Source of the DNA: Synechocystis salina LEGE 00031 | GTDB lineage: Bacteria; Cyanobacteriota; Cyanobacteriia; Cyanobacteriales; Microcystaceae | DNA: 54,429 nucleotides | Direction: 5' to 3' | Assembly (NCBI RefSeq): GCF_015207985.1 | Contig: NZ_JADEVV010000027.1 | Coordinates: 1-54,429 of the forward strand | Shown: piece after piece, positions 8,942 through 17,499 of the stretch | Position numbering within the stretch: the first letter of the stretch is position 1 | How the letters are laid out: every line of letters begins with the position of its first letter | The notes under the pieces: model-generated | What the model saw: the letters and a program-made list of their open reading frames with translations, nothing else | What the model was told of the DNA's origin: nothing | The model's database searches: none | Made by a program: the position numbers and the translations under genes

Positions 8942-9676
8942 TTATTCTCTACGCTTCACCGCCCCAAATGCAGCAAAGCAAGAGTTTTTATGGAGAAGAT
9001 CCACCGTGTCAAAGCCAACGGAACGGAGTAAATCAAGTTGGTAGGTGACAGGCCGGGGAGAATCTTCACGGTCAATGTAGCTGAACACCTTGTCCCGATA
9101 CTCCGCATCACCAAGGGAGACCAAATAATCACCGTATCGATCCCACATCATTGCTTGGACGGCTGGGTGCTCGTGGAAGACTAAATCGGTAATCCACACG
9201 CTACCACCGGGGGCAAGCAAATCATAAATTTTCTGAAAAGCCTGTAACCAGTCTTCGTCATCCCGTAAATGGTGCAACACTGCCGCTGCAATAATCACAT
9301 CATAGGTCGAGTTTGGCAGGCTTACTGAGCGAAAATCCCCCTGTATGGTACGCAGTGCACCTCCGTTTAATTGTTGGACACGTTCCGCCGCCTTCATCAG
9401 CATGGGTGCGCTTAAATCAAGTAGATCAACATTGAAATCATGATTGGCGGATTGACGCAGTCGAATTGTGTTGTTGCCAGCACCACAGCCAATATCCAGT
9501 ACATAGCGGATATTTTTAGTACAGGAAATGGCCGCCTTGGTGATTAGGGCCATGGCGAGGGGAGCGTCAATGGTTGTCGCCTGGCCGGTTTCGAGGGAAG
9601 AAAAACGCGCAACATCTTTGTCAAAACGGGAGCGGATGTCTGCAATGGTTGATTTTTTCCCCAGGGGTGTGGTCAT
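8942..9676 (-). CDS. Class I SAM-dependent methyltransferase
   Basis: This 244-residue protein has a Rossmann-type methyltransferase fold. Motif I is VLDIGCGAGNN at residues 59-69, the acidic end of strand 2 is near DLLDLS, and the post-I and motif IV region appears as YDVIIAAAVLHHLRDDEDW. That last segment resembles small-molecule methyltransferases of the UbiE/Tam type. The substrate is not evident. It begins at an ATG and ends before a 294-base spacer with no clear gene. The ABC permease gene lies about 50 bases upstream on the same strand, so co-transcription with the exporter genes is possible. Confidence 0.82.
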   Translation of the reverse strand: MTTPLGKKSTIADIRSRFDKDVARFSSLETGQATTIDAPLAMALITKAAISCTKNIRYVLDIGCGAGNNTIRLRQSANHDFNVDLLDLSAPMLMKAAERVQQLNGGALRTIQGDFRSVSLPNSTYDVIIAAAVLHHLRDDEDWLQAFQKIYDLLAPGGSVWITDLVFHEHPAVQAMMWDRYGDYLVSLGDAEYRDKVFSYIDREDSPRPVTYQLDLLRSVGFDTVDLLHKNSCFAAFGAVKRRE

Positions 9677-9727
9677 GGTGATGGCAGGTAGCGTTGTAGT
9701 TGATTGACTATGGATTTTTGCCCTTTC

Positions 9728-11485
9728 TCACTCCGGCTGAACCGGGGCAAGATATTGCTGGCTTTCCGATCGCCCGAGACGTTGGACGTAGCAATTAAAT
9801 TGCCAGGTGCTGGCCACAATTACCACTGTTTGGCTGAGAACTGTGAGAAAAAAGAGGGGCGTTTGAAAGTTAATTCCCTCCACCAGGGCAATGGACGGCA
9901 GGGGGCTAAACCACATAACGACGCTTTCCTTAATGCCCGCGCCAATGGCGATCGCCAAGGGGATTACCACCATCACCACCACCGATAAAATCAACACCAG
10001 TAGACGGGGGAAGCTCATCTGCAGCAGACTCCACTGGATTAGGGTAGCGAAGGTAAAATTCCACAACAGACCCATGGCCAAGGCCACCACTATGCTTCCG
10101 AGAGGAATGGTCACCCCTGCCGGTGCCGGCGCTAGCCAGGGTAACAATAAAACCATGGGTAAGGTTAAAAGGGCGGTGAAGCAAAGATTAATGGCGATCG
10201 CCCCTTGGGGAGGACTATGGTCGGATACCAGATTTTGCCAGCTCCAAGTGCGATGCTGCCGGGGGGCCTCGTGGCGATAGCGACTCCAATCCCGTAAATA
10301 ATTAATTTGGGGGCACAGAGCCAGGGTCAACCCCAAAAAGAAGCAACAAAGGGTCAGTTGCCAGCTACCCAGGTTCAACAGTAGAAAATCTAGATAGTCA
10401 CCTTGGGTATAGCTCTGGAGTAAAAAACCGTTGGCGATCGCCACCACGGACAGAGTCACCCCCATGCTTTGAACCTTGCTCCACGCAGTACTAAAGGGAC
10501 GACGGAAGCGACGACGTAATACTTGGGTAATCCAATAGGTTCCCACTGCAAAATTGGCCACCATAAATCCCATGCCCAGGGGAGCCGACCGAAATAAATC
10601 CCAACCATACCAGCGCAATTGGTCTAGTTCATTGGGGCCGAGGTAACCGACGGTGGGTATGGATAAAAAGGTGGAGCGGACTAAATAAATGAGAGCTTTA
10701 CCGGGGTAAAACAGAGATAACCAAGAGAGGAAAAATGGCTCCCAATCGTTATCTTGCATGATTAGAATCGTGCCAATCAGCGTCCCCACCGCACATAAAC
10801 CGGCGATCGCCGCACTTTTAGAAAGGGAATAACTTTTTGCATTACTACTTAAACCAATCCAGAGGGCAATGTGGAAAAAGAAACTGGCCCCCGCTAGCAC
10901 CACAGCGTAGTAACCTGCCAGTAGAAGCAAGGAAATGCCCGCTCCTCCAGCCGCAATGATGTGGAGAGGCAAAAGGGTGAGCAAAAATCCATACAACAAG
11001 CTAGGCACCCCCAGGATTTTGCCCCAAATAAAACTGCCCTCGCCCTGGGGACTAAGGCGAATAAAATTTAACGTGCCCCGTTGGCATTCCTTTTGTAGAT
11101 CCGCTACTAGTAAATAAACCCCCACCACCAGCAATAAAGCCAGCCCGGCCAAGCTCAAAAAAGTGAAGCCATCCAGCCACCACAGCCGCCAATTGACCGG
11201 TAACTGCCCCAATAGATCCTGGGTGCAAACAAAAATGCCGCGGTTATATTCCCAGTCCGGTGGGATGCCCAGGCAGTAGCGACTAAATTGCTCCCCAGCG
11301 GGTTTAAGCGGATCCAGTACGGGGATTTCTCCGGCTCGAAAAAATAGCACCACGCTCTGGAAAATTACACTAACTAACAATAACCAACGCACTTTAGGGG
11401 CGGTGAAACGGCTTTTGAGTTCCCGGTACAGTTGGGGATGCCAGTCTCCCAGGCGATCGGCATAGACAGAGAAAAAATTGCTCAT
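9728..11485 (-). CDS. ABC transporter permease, multi-span membrane protein
   Basis: This 585-residue protein has about a dozen hydrophobic segments spread along its length. They include strong ones near 34-50, 105-127, 165-215, 225-245, 320-335, 355-390 and 430-560. The arrangement of two groups of helices resembles fused ABC-2 type permeases (ABC-2 and Gld/Nos types). The ATPase gene lies upstream on the same strand, so the two likely form one exporter, though 321 bases separate them. The substrate is unknown. It starts at ATG 11485. Confidence 0.78.
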   Translation of the reverse strand: MSNFFSVYADRLGDWHPQLYRELKSRFTAPKVRWLLLVSVIFQSVVLFFRAGEIPVLDPLKPAGEQFSRYCLGIPPDWEYNRGIFVCTQDLLGQLPVNWRLWWLDGFTFLSLAGLALLLVVGVYLLVADLQKECQRGTLNFIRLSPQGEGSFIWGKILGVPSLLYGFLLTLLPLHIIAAGGAGISLLLLAGYYAVVLAGASFFFHIALWIGLSSNAKSYSLSKSAAIAGLCAVGTLIGTILIMQDNDWEPFFLSWLSLFYPGKALIYLVRSTFLSIPTVGYLGPNELDQLRWYGWDLFRSAPLGMGFMVANFAVGTYWITQVLRRRFRRPFSTAWSKVQSMGVTLSVVAIANGFLLQSYTQGDYLDFLLLNLGSWQLTLCCFFLGLTLALCPQINYLRDWSRYRHEAPRQHRTWSWQNLVSDHSPPQGAIAINLCFTALLTLPMVLLLPWLAPAPAGVTIPLGSIVVALAMGLLWNFTFATLIQWSLLQMSFPRLLVLILSVVVMVVIPLAIAIGAGIKESVVMWFSPLPSIALVEGINFQTPLFFLTVLSQTVVIVASTWQFNCYVQRLGRSESQQYLAPVQPE

Positions 11486-11806
11486 GGCGGTGACTGCGAA
11501 GTGGGGCAGGGAAAAGCAAGAAATAAAGTCAATTGGTCGCTGATTAAATCCTAATTCATCCCCCAGTTTCGTTTAGCAAAGTACCGATCAGATTAGGGGT
11601 TGCGGATTTCAGTTAGCTCCCTATTAGGGAAACAATGCCAGTGGGAGAACGCTGTTCACTGTCAAATAAATTGCAGATTAAATATTAAATTGGAGGGTAA
11701 GTAAACTAGACAGAAAACAAATTAGTAAAGGATAAATTAACGGTGTTTTGAGCGGAGAATCGCTACATCATCGGCACTAGCCAGGGCGGAAGGGTCATTG
11801 TCACTG
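11486..11806. other. 321-base spacer between ABC ATPase and permease genes
   Basis: I see no conserved gene, tRNA or strong terminator here. It is an unusually long gap for a two-gene exporter unit, so the permease may have its own promoter. A short imperfect repeat (CAGTG and CACTG around 11640-11663) is too weak to call. Confidence 0.5.
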
Positions 11807-12796
11807 TCAAGAAACCTGTTGATGGCCTAGTTTGAGGAAAATACTTTCTAAATCCTCCTGTTGACAATGGAATTGACTTACTTGACAACCAGCATAGATC
11901 AAATTTCTGAGCAGGTTGGCGCTGTCTGCGGGGGAACCAGAAAAAATCACCGAGCAATGGACCCCTGGGGCGGAATTCTGCTGATCCCCCTGGTCATAGT
12001 TTATCTGCCAATCCTCCACACCGGGTTGATCCTTCAGGCAATCCGGCAATTGCTCCACTCCCCCCAAGAGGGTGATGGTGATGGTGCGTTGCCCCAGGCG
12101 ATTATACAAGTCTGCCAAGGTGGTGCTTTCTACCAAACAACCCAACTCCATTACGCCGATCGCCGTGCAGAGTTCCGCCAGATCACTGAGCACATGGGAG
12201 GAAATCAGAATGGTCATGCCAGCGGCCTGCAACACCCGGATAATGTCACGAAATTGTTGCCGAGCCAGGGGGTCTAGCCCAGAAACCGGCTCATCTAGCA
12301 GGAGTAAAATGGGCTCATGGATAATGGTGCGGGCCAAACTTAACCGTTGTTTCATTCCCCGGGAAAGACTGTTAATGCGGCTGTGGCGCTTACTGGTTAG
12401 TTGCACCAACTCCAACACTTCCTGGATACGGTGGCGACGGCTGGGATTTTTCAGATGGTATAACCGGGCAAAGTAATCCAGATAATCCCAAACATTCAAG
12501 TCTTCATAGAGGGGATAATCGTCCGGTAAATAGCCCAAGTATTGTTTGATGCGTAAATTGTCTGCCCCGGCCACTAGGCGATCGCCAAACAGATAAATTT
12601 CTCCCCTGGTGGGTTCCTCCGCCGTGGCCAACATACGGATTAGGGTCGTTTTGCCGGCACCGTTGGGGCCAATCAGACCATACACCGACCCCTCCGCAAT
12701 GGTTAAATCCACATTGGTCACCGCCCCCTGGCGATCGAAACGTTTAGTCAAGCCTTGGGTAACCACAGCGGCTTTGGTGTCGGGGGTTAATTCCAT
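11807..12796 (-). CDS. ABC transporter ATP-binding protein (ABC-2 exporter type)
   Basis: This 329-residue ATPase has Walker A GPNGAGKT at residues 43-50, the Q-loop region after it, the signature SRGMKQRLSLAR, Walker B LLLLDEPVSGLD and an H-loop SSHVLSDL. Residues beyond about 230 form a C-terminal extension, common in ATPases partnering ABC-2 permeases. It powers export with the permease encoded downstream at 9728-11485. I chose ATG 12796, because the GTG at 12847 would add an unconserved 17-residue leader. The cargo could be a lipid, polymer or drug and cannot be assigned. Confidence 0.9.
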   Translation of the reverse strand: MELTPDTKAAVVTQGLTKRFDRQGAVTNVDLTIAEGSVYGLIGPNGAGKTTLIRMLATAEEPTRGEIYLFGDRLVAGADNLRIKQYLGYLPDDYPLYEDLNVWDYLDYFARLYHLKNPSRRHRIQEVLELVQLTSKRHSRINSLSRGMKQRLSLARTIIHEPILLLLDEPVSGLDPLARQQFRDIIRVLQAAGMTILISSHVLSDLAELCTAIGVMELGCLVESTTLADLYNRLGQRTITITLLGGVEQLPDCLKDQPGVEDWQINYDQGDQQNSAPGVHCSVIFSGSPADSANLLRNLIYAGCQVSQFHCQQEDLESIFLKLGHQQVS

Positions 12797-12935
12797 GGGG
12801 GTCACAGTCAAAAAAATCTGGGTGAACCGATCATAAACTAACCACACATTACCAATGGTTAAAGCCGGCCAGTTTTACCCCCTATCTATGATATTTGCGG
12901 GAATTTGCTTGAGATCCGCCATTTTTCCAGCGCCA

Positions 12936-13631
12936 TCAAGCGCCATCCCCCAACATTGCGGGTACATCAATTTCTTTAATGCAGGTGGATCGGGATAGGG
13001 AAAGGACACACTCAATAATGCACAGCAGATCGCTCAAGGGTATTGCTGCGCCCCCGACCAAATTATCCGCCGCTAGATCTGCCATTACTTCAGGGGTGCC
13101 AACATTGCCGGGATTAATCACAGTGACGCCAATTTGCTCTGATCTCAATTCTTCCCTGAGGGAATGCACCACCCCCCGCAGTCCAAATTTAGATGCACTA
13201 TTGGCCACTTCCCTCCCGGGGTAATTATCCCGACCGGAGAGGGACCCCATAAAAATAATCTTGGGATTATCTGATCGCCGTAGGGCCGGCAGTAACGCCT
13301 TCACCAAGCGCATCGGAGCCAGCAAATTAACGGTAATCACCCGGACAAGATCTTCATCGGCACAGGTTTCAAAACGGTACTGGGAAGTAAAGGCATGGGT
13401 TTCCCAAGTCCCCCCCATGTATAGCAAGCCATCCAAGGAGTCATTGCCAATGGCCTCCACCACCGTTCCTATCCCTGCCAAGTTAGACAGATCCGCCTGC
13501 ACCCATTCACCCACCGGAGCCGCCGTACGGGACACCGCCCACAGGCGATCGCACTGACCAACAAAGTGCTCTGCCACCGCCAGTCCAATACCCCGACTAG
13601 CACCTGCCACTAGAACTGTTTTCAAAGACAT
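12936..13631 (-). CDS. Short-chain dehydrogenase/reductase lacking the catalytic Tyr
   Basis: This 231-residue SDR has the cofactor motif AGASRGIG (residues 9-16), the structural Asn in VNLLAP (102) and the catalytic-type Ser130 (MGSLSG). The active-site Y-x-x-x-K reads N144-SAS-K148, so the proton-donating tyrosine is Asn. Classical SDRs need that Tyr, so this protein may be a pseudo-enzyme, a regulatory NAD(P)-binding protein, or may use another residue (a Tyr lies at 137). It starts at ATG 13631, 14 bases after the GNAT gene on the same strand, so the two are probably one transcript under the TetR-type divergent promoter. Substrate unknown. Confidence 0.85.
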   Translation of the reverse strand: MSLKTVLVAGASRGIGLAVAEHFVGQCDRLWAVSRTAAPVGEWVQADLSNLAGIGTVVEAIGNDSLDGLLYMGGTWETHAFTSQYRFETCADEDLVRVITVNLLAPMRLVKALLPALRRSDNPKIIFMGSLSGRDNYPGREVANSASKFGLRGVVHSLREELRSEQIGVTVINPGNVGTPEVMADLAADNLVGGAAIPLSDLLCIIECVLSLSRSTCIKEIDVPAMLGDGA

Positions 13632-13645
13632 GGTGGCTCTCTTTG

Positions 13646-14320
13646 CTAGTTGAGACGCAGACCAAACTTGGTAACGCCCGGAAAATCAATTTTGAATTGC
13701 TCCGAAAAATAATCCTGGTAAAAGGTTTGATAGGGCTTAAATCCCACGGATTCATAGGTATGACGGGCCCTGTCATTGCCATTGATCACCATAATGCCAG
13801 CAAATTCATGGCCTTGCGATCGCCCTTTTTCCAGTAAAGCCCTCAGTAACGCTTTGCCCAAACCCTGGCCCCGGGCCTCCGGTAATACGGCCACATTTTC
13901 AATAATCCAGGTTGCCTGGGGGGTGAGAAAAAACGGTCGTAAATTTCCGCCCCAAAGCCCCAGATACTGCCCACGAAAAGCTGCCAAATTTTCCTTCGTC
14001 CAGTTCAACTCCTTGGCGATCGCCTCTAGCTGGGATAGGCGTAATGGACAATAGTCCTCTGTCCCAGGCACATAGCCAGCGGCGGCAGCAACAGGTTTGC
14101 CCTCAGCTTCCAAAATCAGAAAATCCGGCACATTACCCCAATTGCAAGCATCAGCCTTTAGTTCTGCCTCAATAAACTCCAAGGCTGTGGTACCGGTACC
14201 TTCCAATAAATCTTCCCAAAAGCAATGGTTTAACGGCGGCAGGGAAGCCTCGTACTCAATCCTGGCGAGAAATGGAATATCCGCAGTGGTTGCTTGGCGG
14301 GTATTTAGCGTAGTTGACAT
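13646..14320 (-). CDS. GNAT-family N-acetyltransferase
   Basis: This 224-residue protein carries the GNAT acetyl-CoA pyrophosphate loop ARGQGLGKAL in its C-terminal half, preceded by the strand TWIIENVAVLPE and followed by GHEFAGIMVING and the NDRARHTYESVGF alpha4-beta6 block. GNAT enzymes move an acetyl group from acetyl-CoA to an amine, and the acceptor is not evident. The start is set by AAAGGAG just upstream of ATG 14320. An in-frame ATG further out (14374) has no such site and would lie in the operator region. It is divergent from the TetR-type gene and precedes the SDR gene. Confidence 0.88.
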   Translation of the reverse strand: MSTTLNTRQATTADIPFLARIEYEASLPPLNHCFWEDLLEGTGTTALEFIEAELKADACNWGNVPDFLILEAEGKPVAAAAGYVPGTEDYCPLRLSQLEAIAKELNWTKENLAAFRGQYLGLWGGNLRPFFLTPQATWIIENVAVLPEARGQGLGKALLRALLEKGRSQGHEFAGIMVINGNDRARHTYESVGFKPYQTFYQDYFSEQFKIDFPGVTKFGLRLN

Positions 14321-14351
14321 CACAGCTCCTTTGGGAAAACTCCCCATAAAA

Positions 14352-14370
14352 GATACAATCTGTATGTATC
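14352..14370. promoter_or_regulatory. Operator-like inverted repeat (site 1)
   Basis: The sequence reads GATACA-N7-TGTATC, an inverted repeat with 6-base arms. It lies about 32 bases upstream of the GNAT start codon, where the minus-strand core promoter would sit (a TATCTT-like -10 overlaps it). A related copy lies at 14403-14421. This is the expected place for a TetR-family dimer to repress the GNAT-SDR unit. Binding is inferred. Confidence 0.6.
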
Positions 14371-14402
14371 TCAAAAATAAAAGAAGCCCCTTTCTTTGTC
14401 AA

Positions 14403-14421
14403 GATACATACTGTCTGAATG
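14403..14421. promoter_or_regulatory. Operator-like site 2, similar to site 1
   Basis: This 19-base element matches site 1 at 14 of 19 positions, sharing GATACAnnCTGTnTGnAT. It overlaps the region just upstream of the TetR start codon, next to a TTGTCA -35-like box at 14396-14401. The spacing suggests autorepression of the regulator. Its inverted symmetry is weaker than in site 1. Confidence 0.5.
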
Positions 14422-14435
14422 TTAAATTAATTCCC

Positions 14436-15029
14436 ATGCCGGCTAAGTTAACCAAAGCGGAACAAACTCGACGAACTCGCCGCGCCATTCTTGATCGAGC
14501 CCGTCACCTGTTTGCCACCCAGGGATATACCGCCACGGGCACCGAAGAAATCATTAGTGAGCTAGCCATTACCAGGGGAGCCCTATACCATCAATTTGGC
14601 GACAAGCTGGGGCTGTTTAAAGCTGTCATCGTGGAAGCCTATGACGAAATCACCAACTACATCCAAATGAAAGTTCGGCCCCTAGACAATAACTGGCAAC
14701 AGTTAATCGTTGGCTGTCAGGCATTTCTTGAAGTTGCTCAACAGGACGAACTACGGCGCTTGGTATTTGTGGAAGCTCCTGCCGTTTTGGCAGCGGATGA
14801 CCTCACCGAAATTGATCAATATGGCTTTGGTTTACTCCACGAGTCGATTCAGACCGCCGTCTCTGAGGGGCAACTTAACACCGTCGATGCTGAGGGTTTC
14901 GCCCACTTGGTCAATGGTTCGTTGAATGAGTTGGCCGCTTGGGTGGCCCAGTCTAATGATCCGGAACGACTTACAACCGCCCAATGCTTGGTGGAAACGT
15001 TACTGCTACGGCATCATCATTGCAGTTAG
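14436..15029 (+). CDS. TetR/AcrR-family transcriptional regulator
   Basis: This 197-residue protein has a typical TetR N-terminal DNA-binding domain: RRAILDRARHLFATQGY, then TATGTEEIISELAITRGALYHQFGDK as the helix-turn-helix (about 33-57). A helical ligand-binding C-terminal domain follows. The ATG at 14436 gives the usual family length. It is divergent from the GNAT-SDR pair across a 115-base gap that holds two similar operator-like sites. The simplest model is that it represses both itself and those genes until an unknown small molecule binds. Confidence 0.88.
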   Translation: MPAKLTKAEQTRRTRRAILDRARHLFATQGYTATGTEEIISELAITRGALYHQFGDKLGLFKAVIVEAYDEITNYIQMKVRPLDNNWQQLIVGCQAFLEVAQQDELRRLVFVEAPAVLAADDLTEIDQYGFGLLHESIQTAVSEGQLNTVDAEGFAHLVNGSLNELAAWVAQSNDPERLTTAQCLVETLLLRHHHCS

Positions 15030-15204
15030 TTTTTCATTCTTGGGTTCAAAAAAAGCCAGGCCCATGGTGAAAAATGAGTAATGACTGAAGCCATTGCTGG
15101 ACTGAATTAATTTCCAGATGTAACCGGTACTCAACCCAGCCCTTAGCCAGGGGAATTCTCCTCCAGTACTTGCAAGAGAGGGGCAATATAGGAAAATACA
15201 ATCA

Positions 15205-15222
15205 ACTCGATCGCCGTCGAGT
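15205..15222 (+). promoter_or_regulatory. Hairpin in the glgA leader
   Basis: ACTCGA and TCGAGT form a perfect 6-base stem with loop TCGCCG, ending 23 bases before the glgA start codon and just before its AGGAG site (15236-15240). It could form in the mRNA leader. There is no evidence beyond position and symmetry. The loop overlaps a HIP1-like ATCGCC. Confidence 0.35.
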
Positions 15223-15245
15223 AAAAACTGTTATCAGGAGCCTCT

Positions 15246-16721
15246 ATGTACATCGTTCAAATTGCCTCAGAATGCGCCCCCGTCATTAAGGCCGGAGGAT
15301 TGGGGGATGTTATCTACGGGCTCAGCCGTGAATTGGAACTGCGGGGCCATTGCGTCGAGCTCATCCTGCCCATGTATGATTGCATGCGCTATGACCATAT
15401 CTGGGGTTTACACGATGCCTACCGTAACCTAGAGGTGCCCTGGCATGGCAGCTCAATTTTTTGTGACGTTTTCTGTGGCTGGGTCCACGGTAGACTCTGC
15501 TTCTTCATTCAGCCCAAATCTTCTGATAACTTTTTTAACCGGGGTCATTATTACGGCGCCCTCGATGACCATATGCGCTTTGCCTTTTTCTCCAAGGCGG
15601 CCATGGAGTTTTTGCTACGTAGCAACAAACGCCCAGACATTGTCCACTGCCACGATTGGCAAACGGGGCTAGTACCGGTGTTGTTGTACGAAATTTATCG
15701 CTTCCACGGCATGGATCATCAGCGGGTTTGCTATACCATCCACAATTTCAAACACCAGGGCATTGCTGGAGCCAATATTCTCCACGCCACGGGGCTTAAT
15801 AATGACAGTTATTATTTCAGCTACGATCGCCTGCAGGATAATTTCAATCCCAATGCGATTAACTTCATGAAGGGGGGCATCGTCTATTCCAACTATGTCA
15901 ACACCGTTTCCCCTCACCATGCTTGGGAGGCCCGCTTTTCCGATATCTCCTGTGGCCTGGGCCACACCCTGGAACTTAATCAGCAAAAATTTGGCGGTAT
16001 TTTGAACGGTTTGGACTACGAAGTCTGGAACCCAGAAATTGATCCCCTCTTGGCGAGCAACTTCGGTCCCAAAACCTTTGGCGATAAAGCAAAAAATAAG
16101 CAAGCTTTACGGGAAAGATTAATGCTGGAAGCGGACGATAACAAACCAATGGTCTGCTTTATTGGCCGCTTGGATGGGCAAAAAGGTGTCCATTTGGTGC
16201 ACCACTCCATCTACTACGCCCTTGACCAGGAATCTCAATTTGTACTGCTCGGCTCCGCCACCGAACCGAATCTGAGCAAATGGTTCTGGCACGAAAAACA
16301 ACATCTCAACGATAATCCCAATGTCCATCTGGAGTTGGGTTTTGATGAGGAGTTGGCCCACCTAATTTACGGAGCGGCGGACATCATTGTGGTGCCGAGT
16401 AACTATGAACCCTGTGGTTTGACCCAAATGATCGGGCTTCGTTATGGGGCCATTCCGGTGGTGCGGGGAGTGGGCGGTTTGGTGAACACCGTGTTTGACC
16501 GGGATTATGACCAAAACCATCCCCCGGAAAAACGTAATGGTTTTGTTTTCTATCAACCGGATCAGTATGCCTTGGAAACGGCCCTTGGTCGGGCGATCGC
16601 CTTGTATAAGGATGATCCCGTGGCCTTTAAAACCTTGGCCTTGCAGGGCATGGCCTACGACTACTCTTGGAATAAACCGGGCCTCCAGTATGTGGAAGCC
16701 TACGAATACATCCGGGCTTAA
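15246..16721 (+). CDS. glgA: Glycogen (starch) synthase
   Basis: GlgA transfers glucose from ADP-glucose to growing alpha-1,4-glucan chains in the cytoplasm. The 491-residue protein has the N-terminal K-x-GG-L-GD motif (K15-AGGLGD) that binds ADP-glucose, a GT5 catalytic N-domain, and the C-terminal GT-B half with STYEPCG-like SNYEPCGLTQM and the following RYGAIPVVRGVGGL block. Length is normal. An AGGAG site precedes ATG 15246. The AECAPV-like start (ASECAPVIKAGG) suggests the GlgA1-type of the two cyanobacterial paralogues, from memory. It is followed 104 bases later by msrA on the same strand. No other glycogen gene is in the window. Confidence 0.93.
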   Translation: MYIVQIASECAPVIKAGGLGDVIYGLSRELELRGHCVELILPMYDCMRYDHIWGLHDAYRNLEVPWHGSSIFCDVFCGWVHGRLCFFIQPKSSDNFFNRGHYYGALDDHMRFAFFSKAAMEFLLRSNKRPDIVHCHDWQTGLVPVLLYEIYRFHGMDHQRVCYTIHNFKHQGIAGANILHATGLNNDSYYFSYDRLQDNFNPNAINFMKGGIVYSNYVNTVSPHHAWEARFSDISCGLGHTLELNQQKFGGILNGLDYEVWNPEIDPLLASNFGPKTFGDKAKNKQALRERLMLEADDNKPMVCFIGRLDGQKGVHLVHHSIYYALDQESQFVLLGSATEPNLSKWFWHEKQHLNDNPNVHLELGFDEELAHLIYGAADIIVVPSNYEPCGLTQMIGLRYGAIPVVRGVGGLVNTVFDRDYDQNHPPEKRNGFVFYQPDQYALETALGRAIALYKDDPVAFKTLALQGMAYDYSWNKPGLQYVEAYEYIRA

Positions 16722-16825
16722 CCCTTCGGGCTTGTAACAGTTTCGTTACACTAGTCCATAGGCGGAGCAAAAGCCGTTGGCCATAGCTTCGTTCAGCGTT
16801 AATGAATAACAACAACTTAAAGATT

Positions 16826-17494
16826 ATGGGATTCTTCGATTTATTCGGTAAAAAAACGGCCATGGTTGCCCCCAATGAAGCCCTCCCTGGGCGATCAGCC
16901 CCCATGCCGGTGCCAGATAAGCATTTCGTCAATGGCCATAGCCTCAAGGCACCCTTTCCCGAAGGAATGGAAACTGCTATGTTCGGTTTAGGCTGTTTTT
17001 GGGGGGCGGAACGCAAATTTTGGCAAATTCCGGGAGTTTACAGCACCGCCGTTGGTTATGCGGCTGGGTACACCCCCAATCCCACCTACCAAGAAGTTTG
17101 TACGGGCATGACTGGGCATAATGAGGTGGTTTTCGTTGTGTTTGATCCCCAACAGGTGAGCTACAAGGAATTACTCAAAGTCTTTTGGGAGAGCCATAAC
17201 CCCACCCAGGGCATGCGCCAGGGCAACGATGTCGGTACCCAATACCGCTCCGGCATTTACACCTATTCCGAAGCCCAACAACAGGCCGCTTTGGCATCGC
17301 AGCAAGCCTATCAGCAAGCTCTCCAACAGGAGGGCTATGGGGAAATTACCACGGAAATTTTGCCGGCCCCGGATTTTTACTACGCCGAGGATTATCATCA
17401 ACAATATTTGGCTAAGAATCCCAATGGTTACTGCGGTTTGGGGGGCACTAATGTAGCCTGTCCCATCGGCACAGAAGTTTCCCTGGGAGCTTAG
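16826..17494 (+). CDS. msrA: Peptide methionine-S-sulfoxide reductase MsrA
   Basis: MsrA repairs oxidised proteins by reducing the S-epimer of methionine sulfoxide, with electrons usually from thioredoxin. The protein has the catalytic GCFWG motif at residues 56-60 (Cys57) and the downstream GAGY-like [25 protein letters not shown]-terminal cysteines in GYCGLGG and VACPIG could act as resolving residues. I chose ATG 16826 (222 aa), giving a start like cyanobacterial homologues; ATG 16802 would add 8 residues. The rfbD-like gene starts a few bases after its stop, so they are likely co-transcribed. Confidence 0.93.
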   Translation: MGFFDLFGKKTAMVAPNEALPGRSAPMPVPDKHFVNGHSLKAPFPEGMETAMFGLGCFWGAERKFWQIPGVYSTAVGYAAGYTPNPTYQEVCTGMTGHNEVVFVVFDPQQVSYKELLKVFWESHNPTQGMRQGNDVGTQYRSGIYTYSEAQQQAALASQQAYQQALQQEGYGEITTEILPAPDFYYAEDYHQQYLAKNPNGYCGLGGTNVACPIGTEVSLGA

Positions 17495-17499
17495 TCAAG

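Noticed and set aside
14097-14435. Extended N-terminus of the TetR frame
   Set aside because: It runs antisense through the GNAT gene and adds residues unlike any TetR protein; the ATG at 14436 gives the normal length.
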